Source: Pectobacterium carotovorum
GTDB taxonomy: Bacteria; Pseudomonadota; Gammaproteobacteria; Enterobacterales; Enterobacteriaceae
Reading direction: 5' to 3'
Length of the DNA stretch: 64,000 nt
Assembly (NCBI RefSeq): GCF_033898505.1
Contig: NZ_JAXAFK010000001.1
Span: forward strand, 434,001-498,000
The notes below the pieces were generated by a model that searched no databases, was not told the DNA's origin, and saw nothing but the letters and a program-made list of their open reading frames with translations. Of this stretch, positions 63,578 through 64,000 are shown one piece after another; position 1 is the stretch's first letter; each line of letters begins with the position of its first letter. The translations under genes were made by a program, and so were the position numbers.

Positions 63578-64000
63578 TATTTAATCTCCAGATAATCAAC
63601 GGCTGGTGTGACGCAGGCGCGAGACAGCAGGGTAGAGTCCATCGCCAGTATTTCTTTCACCGCTTTGTTGACGCCACCGCCGCCTGCCGGGCCGTTGGTA
63701 TAGAGCGTCTCAACTTCGTTACCCACTTTCACCGCCTGCGCTCTGGAGGTGCAGCGTGCCGCGACGCGAGCGCGGACTTCATACGGTTCGCTGCTTTGCG
63801 ACCGCTGCGCACCGTGCAGGGCATCAACGCCGATCAGGTCATAGCGCACTTCCTGAAAATCGATCTGGCACAGCGCAAAGCGCCCTTTGACGATATCCAG
63901 CGCTAAACGGCCGCGCGCGACGGCACCGGGGCCGGCGTAAGAAATTTCGCCTTCGCCGATGAACCCGTCCTGATAGCCGACGGAGACTTTCAGCGTGTCG
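63577..64000 (-). CDS. AtuA-like DUF1446 protein, C-terminal part (runs off the window)
   Basis: The visible 140 residues read in one frame from the window edge to the stop: GYQDGFIGEGEISYAGPGAVARGRLALDI..QEVRYDLIGVDALHG, ending RACVTPAVDYLEIK. This is the C-terminal end of the AtuA/DUF1446 family. The start lies outside. It belongs with the small AtuA-related protein and, downstream, the CoA-transferase and thiolase: together a route ending in acetoacetate and acetyl-CoA from an unknown carbon source. Confidence 0.8.
   Translation of the reverse strand, partial: DTLKVSVGYQDGFIGEGEISYAGPGAVARGRLALDIVKGRFALCQIDFQEVRYDLIGVDALHGAQRSQSSEPYEVRARVAARCTSRAQAVKVGNEVETLYTNGPAGGGGVNKAVKEILAMDSTLLSRACVTPAVDYLEIK

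Overview
The window is a chromosomal segment of an enterobacterium, most likely a soft-rot Pectobacterium or close relative. This rests on protein similarity recalled from memory: the core genes read as near-orthologues of E. coli genes, but they come in blocks joined differently from E. coli, with plant-associate-style accessory genes between them. No rRNA, tRNA, CRISPR array, integrase or insertion-sequence transposase was recognised.

Layout: (1) start of an MFS transporter (1-449, minus, cut by the edge). (2) Menaquinone operon menF-menD-menH-menB-menC-menE (792-8090). (3) A small ORF, yfaZ, tyrP with TyrR boxes, and the CinA-like yfaY (8108-11911). (4) cnoX-ybbO-tesA // ybbA-ybbP (12318-17851), bracketed by two inverted copies of a ~245-bp dispersed repeat. 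(5) speG, then a Fur-box-preceded binding protein and TonB-dependent siderophore receptor (18249-22229). (6) purMN // upp-uraA-hda, then yfgD and bepA on the minus strand (22498-29396). (7) An AT-rich AAA-ATPase + DUF4276 pair (29549-31311), sitting where E. coli has perM and resembling two-gene ATPase/nuclease defence modules. (8) bcp, gcvR // dapA-bamC-purC-yeaL-tmcA (31511-38459). (9) A ~19-kb accessory block (38534-57605) between tmcA and ypfH, which are neighbours in E. coli. (10) ypfH, a chemoreceptor, and an atoDAB-like acetoacetate cluster with AtuA-type proteins (57766-64000).

The most notable part is block 9. A minus-strand run encodes an ECF sigma factor, a FecR-type regulator with a twin-arginine motif, TonB, ExbB, ExbD, a TldE/TldD-like peptidase pair and a thioredoxin-fold protein with a long C-terminal extension. 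Divergently, a plus-strand run encodes a signal-transducing (STN) TonB-dependent receptor, an SbmA/YddA-type ABC transporter and an exported S9 prolyl-oligopeptidase-like enzyme. Together these would make a complete route for sensing, importing and degrading an unusual peptide (for example a lasso peptide or other RiPP). That substrate is inference. A lipid-anchored subtilisin autotransporter follows.

Three copies of a multi-hairpin repeat lie at 9206-9276, 24411-24485 and about 32673-32761; one is in the upp leader and one is flanked by 18-bp direct repeats.
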